From: CALZJC01 sp041574955
GTDB lineage: Bacteria; Acidobacteriota; Thermoanaerobaculia; Multivoradales; JAHEKO01
Direction: 5' to 3'
DNA: 12,859 nt
Assembly: GCA_041574955.1 (NCBI GenBank)
Contig: JBFGNS010000121.1
Span: 1-12,859, forward strand
Part shown: in pieces, positions 5,704 through 12,185 of the stretch
Numbering within the stretch: the stretch's first letter is position 1
Layout of the letters: each line of letters begins with the position of its first letter
The notes under the pieces: model-generated
The model's input: only the letters and a program-made list of their open reading frames with translations
Databases searched by the model: none
Told to the model about the DNA's origin: nothing
Position numbers and translations under genes: made by a program

Positions 5704-7287
5704 GTGCCCCACAAGATCCTCATCGCCGATCCGCTGGCTCCCGAGGGGCTGGAGATCCTCGACGCCGCGGGCGTCGAGCTGCGCCGGGTGGAGCCCGAGG
5801 AGAAGTCGCGCTTGGCCGAGCTGCTGGCCGACTGCGACGCGGTGGTGATCCGCAGCGGCACGCGCATGACCGCCGAGCTGCTGGCCGCCGGGCGCAAGCT
5901 CAAGGTGGTGGCGCGCGCCGGCATCGGGGTCGACAACGTCGACGTGGCGGCCGCCACCGAGCGCGGCATCCTGGTGGTGAACGCGCCCACCGCCAACCTG
6001 ATCTCCGCCACCGAGCACACCTTCGGGCTGCTACTGGCGCTGGCGCGCAACATCCCGGCGGCCGACGCCTCGGTCAAGGCCGGCGAGTGGGAGCGCAAGC
6101 GGTTCCAGGGCAGCGAGCTCAAGGGCAAGACCCTGGGCGTCGTCGGGCTGGGCCGCATCGGGCAGGCCGTGGCGGCGCGCGCGCGCGGCTTCGAGATGAA
6201 GGTGGTGGCGCACGATCCGTTCCTCGACCCGGCGGTGGGGCGGCGGCTGGACATCGCCATGCTGGGGCTCGACGAGCTGCTCGCGGAGGCCGACGCGGTC
6301 ACCCTCCACCTGCCGCTCACCGACGGCACCCGCAACCTGATCGACGGCGAGCGGCTGGCCTTGATGAAGCCGGGGGCGCTGCTGGTCAACTGCGCCCGCG
6401 GCGGCATCGTCGACGACGCGGCGCTGCTGGTGGCGCTCGAGGACGGCCGGCTGGGCGGTGCCGCCCTCGACGTGTTCGCCGAGGAGCCGCCCGCCGACCT
6501 GCGGCTGGCACGCCACCCGCGGGTGGTGTCGACGCCCCACATCGGCGCCCAGACGCGCGAGGCGCAGGAGCGGGTGGCCACCGAGACGGCTCGCATGCTG
6601 CTTGCGGCGCTCGACGGCTCGCTCGCGGTGACGGCGGTCAACCTGCCTTTCGGAGCCACCACGCCCCTCGGCGAGCGGCTGTTGTGGCTCAGCGAGCGGC
6701 TCGGGCGGCTGGCGGCCGGGCTGCTCGACGGCGGCTTCCACACCCTGGAGGTGGGGCTGTGGGGGCTCGACGAGGAGCAGGGCGTACCGGTGATGGTGGC
6801 GGCGCTCAAGGGCGCGCTCGAGCCGCACCTGGGCGAGGGCGTCAACTACGTCAACGCCGAGGCGCTCGCCGCCGGTCGCGGCATCGAGGTGGTGCGTTCG
6901 GTGCACCACGGCGCCGCCGACTATCCGCGGCTGGTGGAGCTGCGGCTGGCCGGTGAGGGCGGCGCGGTGGAGCTGGCCGGCACCCTGTTCGCGGAGCGCG
7001 ACGCGCGCGTCGTGCGGTTCGACGGCCACCCGCTCGAGTTCCGGCCCGAGGGCCGGTTGCTGGTGCTGGCCAACCTGGACGTGCCGGGCGTGGTGGGCAA
7101 GCTCGGTACCATCCTCGGCGCCTCGGGCACCAACATCGCCGACATCCACCTGGCGCGCGAAGGGCAGGGCGGCGAGGCGGTGGCGGTGCTGCGGATCGAC
7201 CAGCCGCCGCCGGCGGCGACGCTCGATGAGCTGCGCGGGCTGGAGGAGGTGCTGCGGGTGCGGCTGGTCGAGCTGGGAGACGCCTGA
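5704..7287 (+). CDS. serA: D-3-phosphoglycerate dehydrogenase, long form
   Basis: A 527-residue SerA, which oxidises 3-phosphoglycerate to 3-phosphohydroxypyruvate with NAD in the first step of serine synthesis. Domains: substrate-binding N-terminus (1-100, ARAGIGVDNVD 70-80), NAD-binding Rossmann core with GLGRIG (148-153), catalytic Arg232 (CARGG), Glu261 (DVFAEEP) and His279 (TPHIGAQT), an intervening ASB-type domain (about 318-445), and a C-terminal ACT domain (about 451-525, LANLDVPGVVGKLGTIL and NIADIHLAR). The ACT domain suggests serine feedback control, as in the long-form enzymes of other bacteria. It starts at GTG 5704, 3 bp after the aminotransferase stop, with no strong Shine-Dalgarno. 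Its TGA shares one base with the ddl ATG. The first two steps of serine synthesis are thus linked; the phosphatase is not in the window. Confidence 0.96.
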   Translation: MPHKILIADPLAPEGLEILDAAGVELRRVEPEEKSRLAELLADCDAVVIRSGTRMTAELLAAGRKLKVVARAGIGVDNVDVAAATERGILVVNAPTANLISATEHTFGLLLALARNIPAADASVKAGEWERKRFQGSELKGKTLGVVGLGRIGQAVAARARGFEMKVVAHDPFLDPAVGRRLDIAMLGLDELLAEADAVTLHLPLTDGTRNLIDGERLALMKPGALLVNCARGGIVDDAALLVALEDGRLGGAALDVFAEEPPADLRLARHPRVVSTPHIGAQTREAQERVATETARMLLAALDGSLAVTAVNLPFGATTPLGERLLWLSERLGRLAAGLLDGGFHTLEVGLWGLDEEQGVPVMVAALKGALEPHLGEGVNYVNAEALAAGRGIEVVRSVHHGAADYPRLVELRLAGEGGAVELAGTLFAERDARVVRFDGHPLEFRPEGRLLVLANLDVPGVVGKLGTILGASGTNIADIHLAREGQGGEAVAVLRIDQPPPAATLDELRGLEEVLRVRLVELGDA

Positions 7288-8369
7288 TGGCCAGGGTCGG
7301 CCTGGTGTTCGGCGGTCGCACCGTGGAGCACCAGGTGTCGATCCGCTCGGCCAAGGCGGTGGCCGCCGCGCTCACCGAGGCCGGCCACGAGGTGGTGCCG
7401 TTCGGCATCGCCGAGGACGGCTGCTGGCTGGCGCCCGACGAGGCGGCGCCGGCGCTGTGCGGGCAGCGCGAGCGGCTGCCGGCGGTGGGGCGGCCGGTGG
7501 CGGGTACCCTGGTCAAGCTGCTCGATCACCCGGTGGACGTGCTGTTCCCGCTGGTGCACGGCACCTGGGGCGAGGACGGTTCGCTGCAGGGGCTGTGCGA
7601 GATGCTCGACCTGCCGTACGTCGGCGCCGGCGTCACCGCCAGCGCGCTGGCGATGGACAAGGTGCTGTGCAAGCGGGCGCTGGCGGCGGTCGGCCTGCCG
7701 GTGCTGGAGTTCGAGGCGGTGACCGCGGCCGAGTTCGAGCGCGAGCCGGAGGCGTGCCGCGAGCTGCTCGCGGACTGTCCGCCGCCGCGGTTCGTCAAGC
7801 CCAGCGTCGGCGGCTCGAGCGTCGGCGTCAGCAGGGTGAGCGACCGCGCGCGGCTGCCCGAGGCGGTGCGGTTCGCGCTGGAGTTCGACCGCGTGGCGCT
7901 GGTCGAGCGCGGCGTCGTGGGGCGCGAGCTGGAGTGCTCGGTGCTCGGCCACCGCGACCCCGAAGCCTCGGCGGTGGGCGAGATCGTGCCCGGCAACGAG
8001 TTCTACGACTACCAGGACAAGTATCTGCAGGACGAGGCGCAGCTTAGCTACCCGGCGGTGCTGCCCGGCCAGCTCACCGAGCGCATCCGGGGGTTGGCGG
8101 TGGACGCCTTCCGCGCCGTCGGCGCCTCGGGCATGGCGCGGGTCGACTTTCTGCTCGAGGGCGGCGAGCGGGTGTGGATCAACGAGATCAACACCCTGCC
8201 GGGGTTCACCCGCATCTCGATGTACCCCAAGCTGTGGGACGTGGTGGGGGTCGGCATGCCCGAGCTGATGGACCGCCTGCTCGCCGCCGCGGTCGATCGC
8301 CACGAGGACCGCCGCGCCCTCGACCGCGGCATCCACGCCTGGCTCGACCGCGTCGACCCCGAGCGGTAG
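7287..8369 (+). CDS. ddl: D-alanine--D-alanine ligase
   Basis: A 360-residue ATP-grasp ligase joining two D-alanines for peptidoglycan precursors in the cytosol. Motifs: VFGGRTVEHQVS (7-18) with catalytic Glu14, PLVHGTWGEDGSLQG (88-102), YVGAGVTASALAMDK (111-125), KPSVGGSSVGVS (171-182), the omega loop EFYDYQDKY (238-246), Arg285/Asp287 in ARVDF, NEINTLPGFT (299-308) and SMYPKLW (311-317). The Tyr in the omega loop fits D-Ala-D-Ala rather than D-Ala-D-Lac specificity. The usual GGxSxEH has Thr12 in place of Ser, a mild change. The start ATG 7287 has GGGAG 7 nt upstream and overlaps the serA stop by one base (TGATG). It lies in an operon with serine synthesis rather than in a mur/fts cluster. 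Confidence 0.96.
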   Translation: MARVGLVFGGRTVEHQVSIRSAKAVAAALTEAGHEVVPFGIAEDGCWLAPDEAAPALCGQRERLPAVGRPVAGTLVKLLDHPVDVLFPLVHGTWGEDGSLQGLCEMLDLPYVGAGVTASALAMDKVLCKRALAAVGLPVLEFEAVTAAEFEREPEACRELLADCPPPRFVKPSVGGSSVGVSRVSDRARLPEAVRFALEFDRVALVERGVVGRELECSVLGHRDPEASAVGEIVPGNEFYDYQDKYLQDEAQLSYPAVLPGQLTERIRGLAVDAFRAVGASGMARVDFLLEGGERVWINEINTLPGFTRISMYPKLWDVVGVGMPELMDRLLAAAVDRHEDRRALDRGIHAWLDRVDPER

Positions 8370-8440
8370 GCAGTGGCACCGCTTGTGGCTTCGGCCCGGG
8401 TGCTTGGCCGGTCGGGGCTCGGGGCTGCGCTCCAGAGGCG

Positions 8441-8487
8441 AGGGTGTTGTCGCTCCGCCCCGGGCCCCCGCCCGGCTGGCGCACCCT
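8441..8487 (+). terminator. GC-rich hairpin downstream of ddl
   Basis: Nested complementary arms: AGGGTG/CACCCT (8441-8446 / 8482-8487), CGCC/GGCG (8456-8459 / 8478-8481) and CCGGGC/GCCCGG (8460-8465 / 8470-8475) around a CCCC loop. It starts 72 bases after the ddl stop. No T-run follows, so it is at best a Rho-type or pausing structure, and such GC-rich pairs can occur by chance here. Confidence 0.3.
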
Positions 8488-8529
8488 ACGGTGGTGGCTC
8501 GAGCACCGGCGTCGCGTCGAGGGCCAACC

Positions 8530-8601
8530 GCGGTGACAGGATACTCAGTCCACCGCCCGAGCTGCTTCGCGTCGACGGTGCCTTGAGTATCCTGTCACCG
8601 C
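8530..8601. repeat. 18-bp perfect inverted repeat between convergent ddl and rlpA
   Basis: The left arm GCGGTGACAGGATACTCA (8530-8547) pairs perfectly with TGAGTATCCTGTCACCGC (8584-8601). After a 3x3 mismatch, CACCG (8551-8555) pairs with CGGTG (8576-8580), leaving a 20-nt loop. The outer arms are richer in A and T than the surroundings. No T-run follows on either side. It lies 25 bp past the rlpA stop and 160 bp past the ddl stop. It may be a two-way terminator for the converging operons or a REP/MITE-like mobile palindrome; I cannot tell which without a genome search. Confidence 0.75.
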
Positions 8602-8626
8602 TGCTGCTGTCCGGCAGCCCAGGCCT

Positions 8627-9286
8627 CTACCGCGGCGGCTCGTCGCGCACGAACCCCTCGAACCCCGCCTCGCGCAGCCGGCGCGCCGTCCGCTGAGCCT
8701 GCTTCTTCTTGGGCCACGGTCCCAGCAGCACCTTGTGCAGGCCAGCCTCGACGGCGACGCGGCTCGGGCCGAAGGGGGCCAGCAGCCGCGCCCGGTGCTC
8801 GGCCGCCGCCGGGTCGCGGTAGGCCCCGGCCTGGACCACCCACCCGGTGGTGGGCGACGCCGCCCGCCGGCCGGCCCGTTTGCCGCGCACCACCGTGATC
8901 TCGACCCTCGCCGTGCCGCTGCCGATCATGTCGATCCGCTCGGCGGCGGCGCGGGACAGGTCGATGATGCGGCCGCGCACGAAGGGACCGCGGTCGTTGA
9001 TCCGCACCACCACCCGGCGGCCGTTGTCGCGGTTGCGCACCCTGACGAAGGTGTCGAACGGCAGCGTCTTGTGCGCCGCGGTCAGCGCGTGCATGTCGTA
9101 GACCTCGCCGTTGGCGGTGCGTTTGCCGTGGAAGCCCGGTCCGTACCACGAGGCGACGCCGCGCTGGTTGTCACCCGGCCTGGCGCGCGGCGCCGTGGCG
9201 CAGCCGGCGACCAGCGCCGCCGCCAGCGCCAGCGCGGCCAGCCCGGCCGGCGCGGCGAGACCACCGAGCGCTCGTCCGCCGCTCAC
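8627..9286 (-). CDS. rlpA: RlpA-family lipoprotein (DPBB + SPOR)
   Basis: A 219-residue RlpA. The N-terminus is a lipoprotein signal with a hydrophobic stretch and lipobox LVAGC, lipid Cys29. A double-psi beta-barrel domain follows (about 42-134) with GVASWYGPGFHGKRTANGE (43-61), HALTAAHKTLPF (66-77) and RINDRGPFVRGRIIDLS (95-111). The C-terminus is a SPOR domain (about 146-216, WVVQAGAYRDPAAAEHRA, then KVLLGPW) that binds denuded septal glycan. RlpA of P. aeruginosa is a lytic transglycosylase for such glycans; activity elsewhere varies. The lipoprotein signal and SPOR domain suggest an outer-membrane-bearing cell. The start is GTG 9286, which overlaps the purB stop as GTGA, so the gene is likely translated with purB. 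The short gap after it holds the 18-bp inverted repeat. Confidence 0.93.
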   Translation of the reverse strand: MSGGRALGGLAAPAGLAALALAAALVAGCATAPRARPGDNQRGVASWYGPGFHGKRTANGEVYDMHALTAAHKTLPFDTFVRVRNRDNGRRVVVRINDRGPFVRGRIIDLSRAAAERIDMIGSGTARVEITVVRGKRAGRRAASPTTGWVVQAGAYRDPAAAEHRARLLAPFGPSRVAVEAGLHKVLLGPWPKKKQAQRTARRLREAGFEGFVRDEPPR

Positions 9287-10707
9287 ACCCGCAGCGGCTC
9301 GGGCGCGGCGGCCTCGACGCCGGCCAGCGCCGGCTCGACCACCTCGGCCACGAACTCGTCCACCTGCTGCGGGGCGCGGCCGATGAACTGCTCGGCGCGC
9401 GCCGTCGCCTCCACCTCGGCGCGGCTCAGGCCGAACGCCGGATCGCCGGCGACCGCCGCCAGCAGCGGGTTGGTCTCACCGCGCGCCACCGCCTCGTGTG
9501 CCGCCAGGCTGTGGCGGCGCAACCGCTCGTGCAGCGCCTGGCGGTCGCCGCCGGCCACGGTGGCGCGCATCAGCAGGTTCTCGGTGGCCATGAACGGCAG
9601 CTCGCGCTCGACCCGCGCCGCCACCGTGCCGGTGTTGACCGTCAGGCCGCTGCCGACGTCGGCCGCCACCAGCAGCACCGCGTCGACGGTCAGGAAGCTG
9701 TCGGCCAGCACCAACCGGCGGTTGGCCGAGTCGTCCAGGCTGCGCTCGAGCCACTGCAGGCCGGCGGTGAGCGGGCCGTTCAAGCTGTCGGTCATTACCC
9801 GCCGGGCGAGCGAGCACATCCGCTCGCAGCGGATCGGGTTGCGCTTGTACGCCATTGCCGACGAGCCTACCTGGTCGCGGTCGAACGGCTCGGACAGCTC
9901 GCCCATGCCCTGCAGCAGCCGCACGTCGCCGCCCAGCCGGTGGCAGCTCTCGGCGATGCCCGCCAGGCACGCCAGGGTGCGACTGTCCTGCTTGCGCGGG
10001 TAGGTCTGGCCGGTCACCGGCCAGCTGGCGGCGAAGCCCAGCCGCTCGGCGACCATCCGGTCGAGCCGCTTGACCTTGTCGTGGTCGCCTTCGAACAGGG
10101 CCAGGTAGCTGGCCTGGGTGCCGGTGGTGCCCTTGGCGCCGCGGCAGCGCAGCTCGGCGGCCAGCCGGCGCACCGCCTCGAGGTCGCTCACCAGGTCCTG
10201 CAGCCACAGGCAGGCCCGCTTGCCGGCGGTGGTGAGCTGCGCCGGCTGCAGGTGGGTGTAGGCCAGCGCCGGCACCGCGCGGTGACGGCGGGCGAACTCC
10301 GCCAGGCCGGCGATGGCGCCCGCCAGCCGGCGGGCGGTGAGCTCGAGCGCCTCGCGCACCAGCAGGCACTCGGCGTTGTCGGTGACGAAGGCGCTGGTGG
10401 CTCCGAGGTGGAGCACGGCGCCCGCCTCGCCGGCCTGCTCGGCGAAGTGGCGCAGGTGGGCCACCACGTCGGGGCGGGTGCGGCGCTCGATCTCTGCCAC
10501 CCGCTCGAGGTCGATCCCCCCGGCCGCCGCGCGCAGCGCGGCGAGCTGCTCGTCGGAGATCGGCAGGCCCAGCTCGCGCTGGCACTCGGCCAGCACGATC
10601 CACAGGCGGCGCCAGGTGGCGTAGCGGTGCTCGGCCGTGAAGATGGCGGCCATCTCGCGCGACGCGTACCGCTCGTGCAGCGGGTTCTGGGGGCGGTCGG
10701 CAGGCAT
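9283..10707 (-). CDS. purB: Adenylosuccinate lyase, eukaryote-like type
   Basis: A 474-residue fumarase/aspartase-fold enzyme that cleaves SAICAR and adenylosuccinate in purine synthesis. The N-terminus NPLHERYASREMAAIF (8-23) and TWRRLWIVLAECQRELGLPI (31-50) closely resemble animal ADSL. Other blocks: LHLGATSAFVTDN (99-111), catalytic His152 in YTHLQPAQLTT (150-160), AKGTTGTQASYLALFEGD (191-208), TGQTYPRK (232-239), signature loop GSSAMAYKRNPIRCER (281-296), QWLERSLDDSANRR (318-331) and LPFMATENLLM (370-380). The signature loop has Ala286 where Pro is normal (GSSAMPxKRNP). The length fits human ADSL (484) better than the short B. subtilis type (about 430). The ATG lies 12 bases after a TAGACT -10, so the leader is very short. 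rlpA overlaps its 3' end. Confidence 0.96.
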   Translation of the reverse strand: MPADRPQNPLHERYASREMAAIFTAEHRYATWRRLWIVLAECQRELGLPISDEQLAALRAAAGGIDLERVAEIERRTRPDVVAHLRHFAEQAGEAGAVLHLGATSAFVTDNAECLLVREALELTARRLAGAIAGLAEFARRHRAVPALAYTHLQPAQLTTAGKRACLWLQDLVSDLEAVRRLAAELRCRGAKGTTGTQASYLALFEGDHDKVKRLDRMVAERLGFAASWPVTGQTYPRKQDSRTLACLAGIAESCHRLGGDVRLLQGMGELSEPFDRDQVGSSAMAYKRNPIRCERMCSLARRVMTDSLNGPLTAGLQWLERSLDDSANRRLVLADSFLTVDAVLLVAADVGSGLTVNTGTVAARVERELPFMATENLLMRATVAGGDRQALHERLRRHSLAAHEAVARGETNPLLAAVAGDPAFGLSRAEVEATARAEQFIGRAPQQVDEFVAEVVEPALAGVEAAAPEPLRV

Positions 10708-10719
10708 CGAGCGACCGGC

Positions 10720-10728
10720 AGTCTAGCA
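10720..10728 (-). promoter_or_regulatory. Extended -10 promoter of purB
   Basis: The minus strand reads TGCTAGACT: TGC then TAGACT. The predicted start is near 10713, about 6 nt before the purB ATG, so the transcript would be nearly leaderless. No -35 match is seen. The TGCTAG core is shared with the moaC and arcA promoters. Confidence 0.5.
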
Positions 10729-10801
10729 GGGGGCATCCCGCTCGGCGGCGGTCTGCGAACGGTGGGCGGCCGTCCGCCGGGCGTTCCCGAGCGACGCTCT
10801 C

Positions 10802-10810
10802 TGCTAGCAT
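10802..10810 (+). promoter_or_regulatory. Extended -10 promoter of arcA
   Basis: TGCTAGCAT, identical to the moaC extended -10. The expected start is about 10817, which gives a leader of about 51 nt. Only a weak -35 (GTTCCC, 10783-10788) lies 16 bases upstream. It is divergent from the purB promoter within the same 161-bp gap. Confidence 0.5.
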
Positions 10811-10811
10811 C

Positions 10812-10851
10812 GCGCGCCCGCGGCGCGCTGCCGTCGCGCCTCCGTCGCGCC
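10812..10851 (+). promoter_or_regulatory. arcA leader: 5' hairpin and direct repeat
   Basis: GCGCGC (10812-10817) can pair with GCGCGC (10823-10828) across a 5-base loop at the start of the predicted mRNA. It is followed by a 10-bp direct repeat CCGTCGCGCC (10831-10840 and 10842-10851, 11-bp period). It could affect mRNA stability or bind a regulator; in DNA this GC-rich, chance is a real alternative. Confidence 0.3.
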
Positions 10852-10868
10852 CCCGGAACTGCCGCCCG

Positions 10869-12185
10869 ATGACCGTTCGCGTGGACTCAGAAGTCGGCCG
10901 CCTGCGCCGCGTGCTGGTGCACCGGCCGGGCGCCGAGATCGACCTGATGGTGCCCACGATGATGGAGCAGCTGCTGTTCGACGACATCCTGGACGGCAAG
11001 GCGGCGCGGCGCGAGCACGACATGTTCACCGCGGTGCTGGCGGCCGCGGGGGTCGAGGTGCTGCAGGCCGGTAGCCTGCTGGTCGAGGCGGTGGAGAGTG
11101 AGCCGGCGCGGCGCGCCGTCCTCGCCAGCCTCGAGGAGCACCTGGCCGTGCCACGGGAGCTGACCGCGCGGCTGGCGCGGCTGCCGGCCGCCGAGCTGGC
11201 GGCGGCGCTGCTGCACGGCCGCCGCCGCGGCCGCACCGGGCGCGGCGTCTGGGGGCGCAGCTTCGAGCTGCCGCCGGTGCCGAACTACTTCTTCCAGCGC
11301 GACCCGCAGGTGGTGCTGGGGGAGCGGGTGCTGATCTCCTCGATGGCCACCGCGGCGCGCGAGCGCGAGCCGCTGCTGGCGGCGGCGCTGTTCGGCCACC
11401 ACCCGAGGCTGGCCGGCTGCGGCGAGATTCTGTACGTCCATCCCGGGATGTACGAGCGGCGCGAGGACGGTCGGCAGTATCCGCAGCCGCGGCTCGAGGG
11501 CGGCGACGTGCTGGTGCCGTCGCCGGAGATCCTGCTGGTGGGGGTCAGCCAGCGCACCAGCCGGCTGGGAGCCGAGACGCTGGCGGCGAGGCTGGCCGAG
11601 GCCGGCTGGCCGTACCGCCACTTGCTGGTGGTGGAGCTGCCGCCGCGCCGCTCCTACATGCACCTCGACACGGTGTTCACCTTCATCGATCACGACGCTT
11701 GCCTGGCCTACATGCCGGTGATCGACGGCAGCGGCCCCGAAGCGGCGCTGGTCTACCGCGTCGAGATCGACGGCGGCCGCCTGACCTACCGCCGCTGCCC
11801 GCCGCTGCTGGCGACGCTCGCCGAGCTGGGGATGGAGCTCGAGGTGGTGCCGTGCGGCGGCGGTCGCGACCTGATCGACCAGGAGCGCGAGCAGTGGACC
11901 GACGGCGCCAACGCCTTCGCCGTCGCGCCGGGCGTGATCCTGCTCTACCAGCGCAACCGGCGGACCGTCCGCGAGCTGGCCGACCGCGGTTGGCGCGTGC
12001 TGAGCGAGCGCCAGGCGGTGGCCGGCGACGAGCCGCTACTCGACGCCGGCCGCACGGTGATCACCTTCCGCGGCCACGAGCTGTCGCGCGCCCGCGGCGG
12101 CCCGCGCTGCATGACGATGCCGGTCGAGCGCGCCCCGCTGCCCGACCGCCCGAGCGCCGCCGGCGGCGGCGAGGAGCCCCGATGA
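10869..12185 (+). CDS. arcA: Arginine deiminase
   Basis: A 438-residue arginine deiminase, which hydrolyses arginine to citrulline and ammonia in the cytosol. N-terminal LRRVLVHRPGAEIDLMVP (12-29) is the family start. Catalytic residues fit the guanidine-modifying fold: Asp145 in FFQRDP, Glu210 and Asp213 in LEGGDVLV, His265 and Asp267 in SYMHLDTVFTFID, nucleophile Cys414 in GGPRCMTMPVER. After the last motif there is an extra tail of about 20 residues rich in P, A, G and E, with no known role. It is the first gene of a two-gene or longer operon with ornithine carbamoyltransferase (overlap ATGA), which points to arginine catabolism: citrulline is then split to ornithine and carbamoyl phosphate, giving ATP through carbamate kinase, which would lie beyond the window if present. 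The Shine-Dalgarno is weak (GGAA, 10 nt away). Confidence 0.96.
   Translation: MTVRVDSEVGRLRRVLVHRPGAEIDLMVPTMMEQLLFDDILDGKAARREHDMFTAVLAAAGVEVLQAGSLLVEAVESEPARRAVLASLEEHLAVPRELTARLARLPAAELAAALLHGRRRGRTGRGVWGRSFELPPVPNYFFQRDPQVVLGERVLISSMATAAREREPLLAAALFGHHPRLAGCGEILYVHPGMYERREDGRQYPQPRLEGGDVLVPSPEILLVGVSQRTSRLGAETLAARLAEAGWPYRHLLVVELPPRRSYMHLDTVFTFIDHDACLAYMPVIDGSGPEAALVYRVEIDGGRLTYRRCPPLLATLAELGMELEVVPCGGGRDLIDQEREQWTDGANAFAVAPGVILLYQRNRRTVRELADRGWRVLSERQAVAGDEPLLDAGRTVITFRGHELSRARGGPRCMTMPVERAPLPDRPSAAGGGEEPR

Noticed and set aside
4956..6956. Plus-strand open frame of 666 codons
   Set aside because: Out-of-frame shadow of the aminotransferase and serA; almost entirely R, G, A and P.
7287..8369. 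Reading ddl as a D-Ala-D-Lac (VanA-like) resistance ligase
   Set aside because: The omega loop has the EFYDYQDKY tyrosine pattern of D-Ala-D-Ala ligases and there are no vanH or vanX neighbours.
8370..8626. Possible tRNA, small RNA gene or CRISPR in the ddl-rlpA gap
   Set aside because: No cloverleaf and no regularly spaced repeats; only the two hairpin structures listed.
8373..8696. Plus-strand open frame of 107 codons after ddl
   Set aside because: Spans the inverted repeat and runs antisense into the rlpA 3' end; no ribosome site or motif.
9476..11236. Minus-strand open frame of 586 codons
   Set aside because: Shadow of purB running antisense into arcA; no domain motifs.
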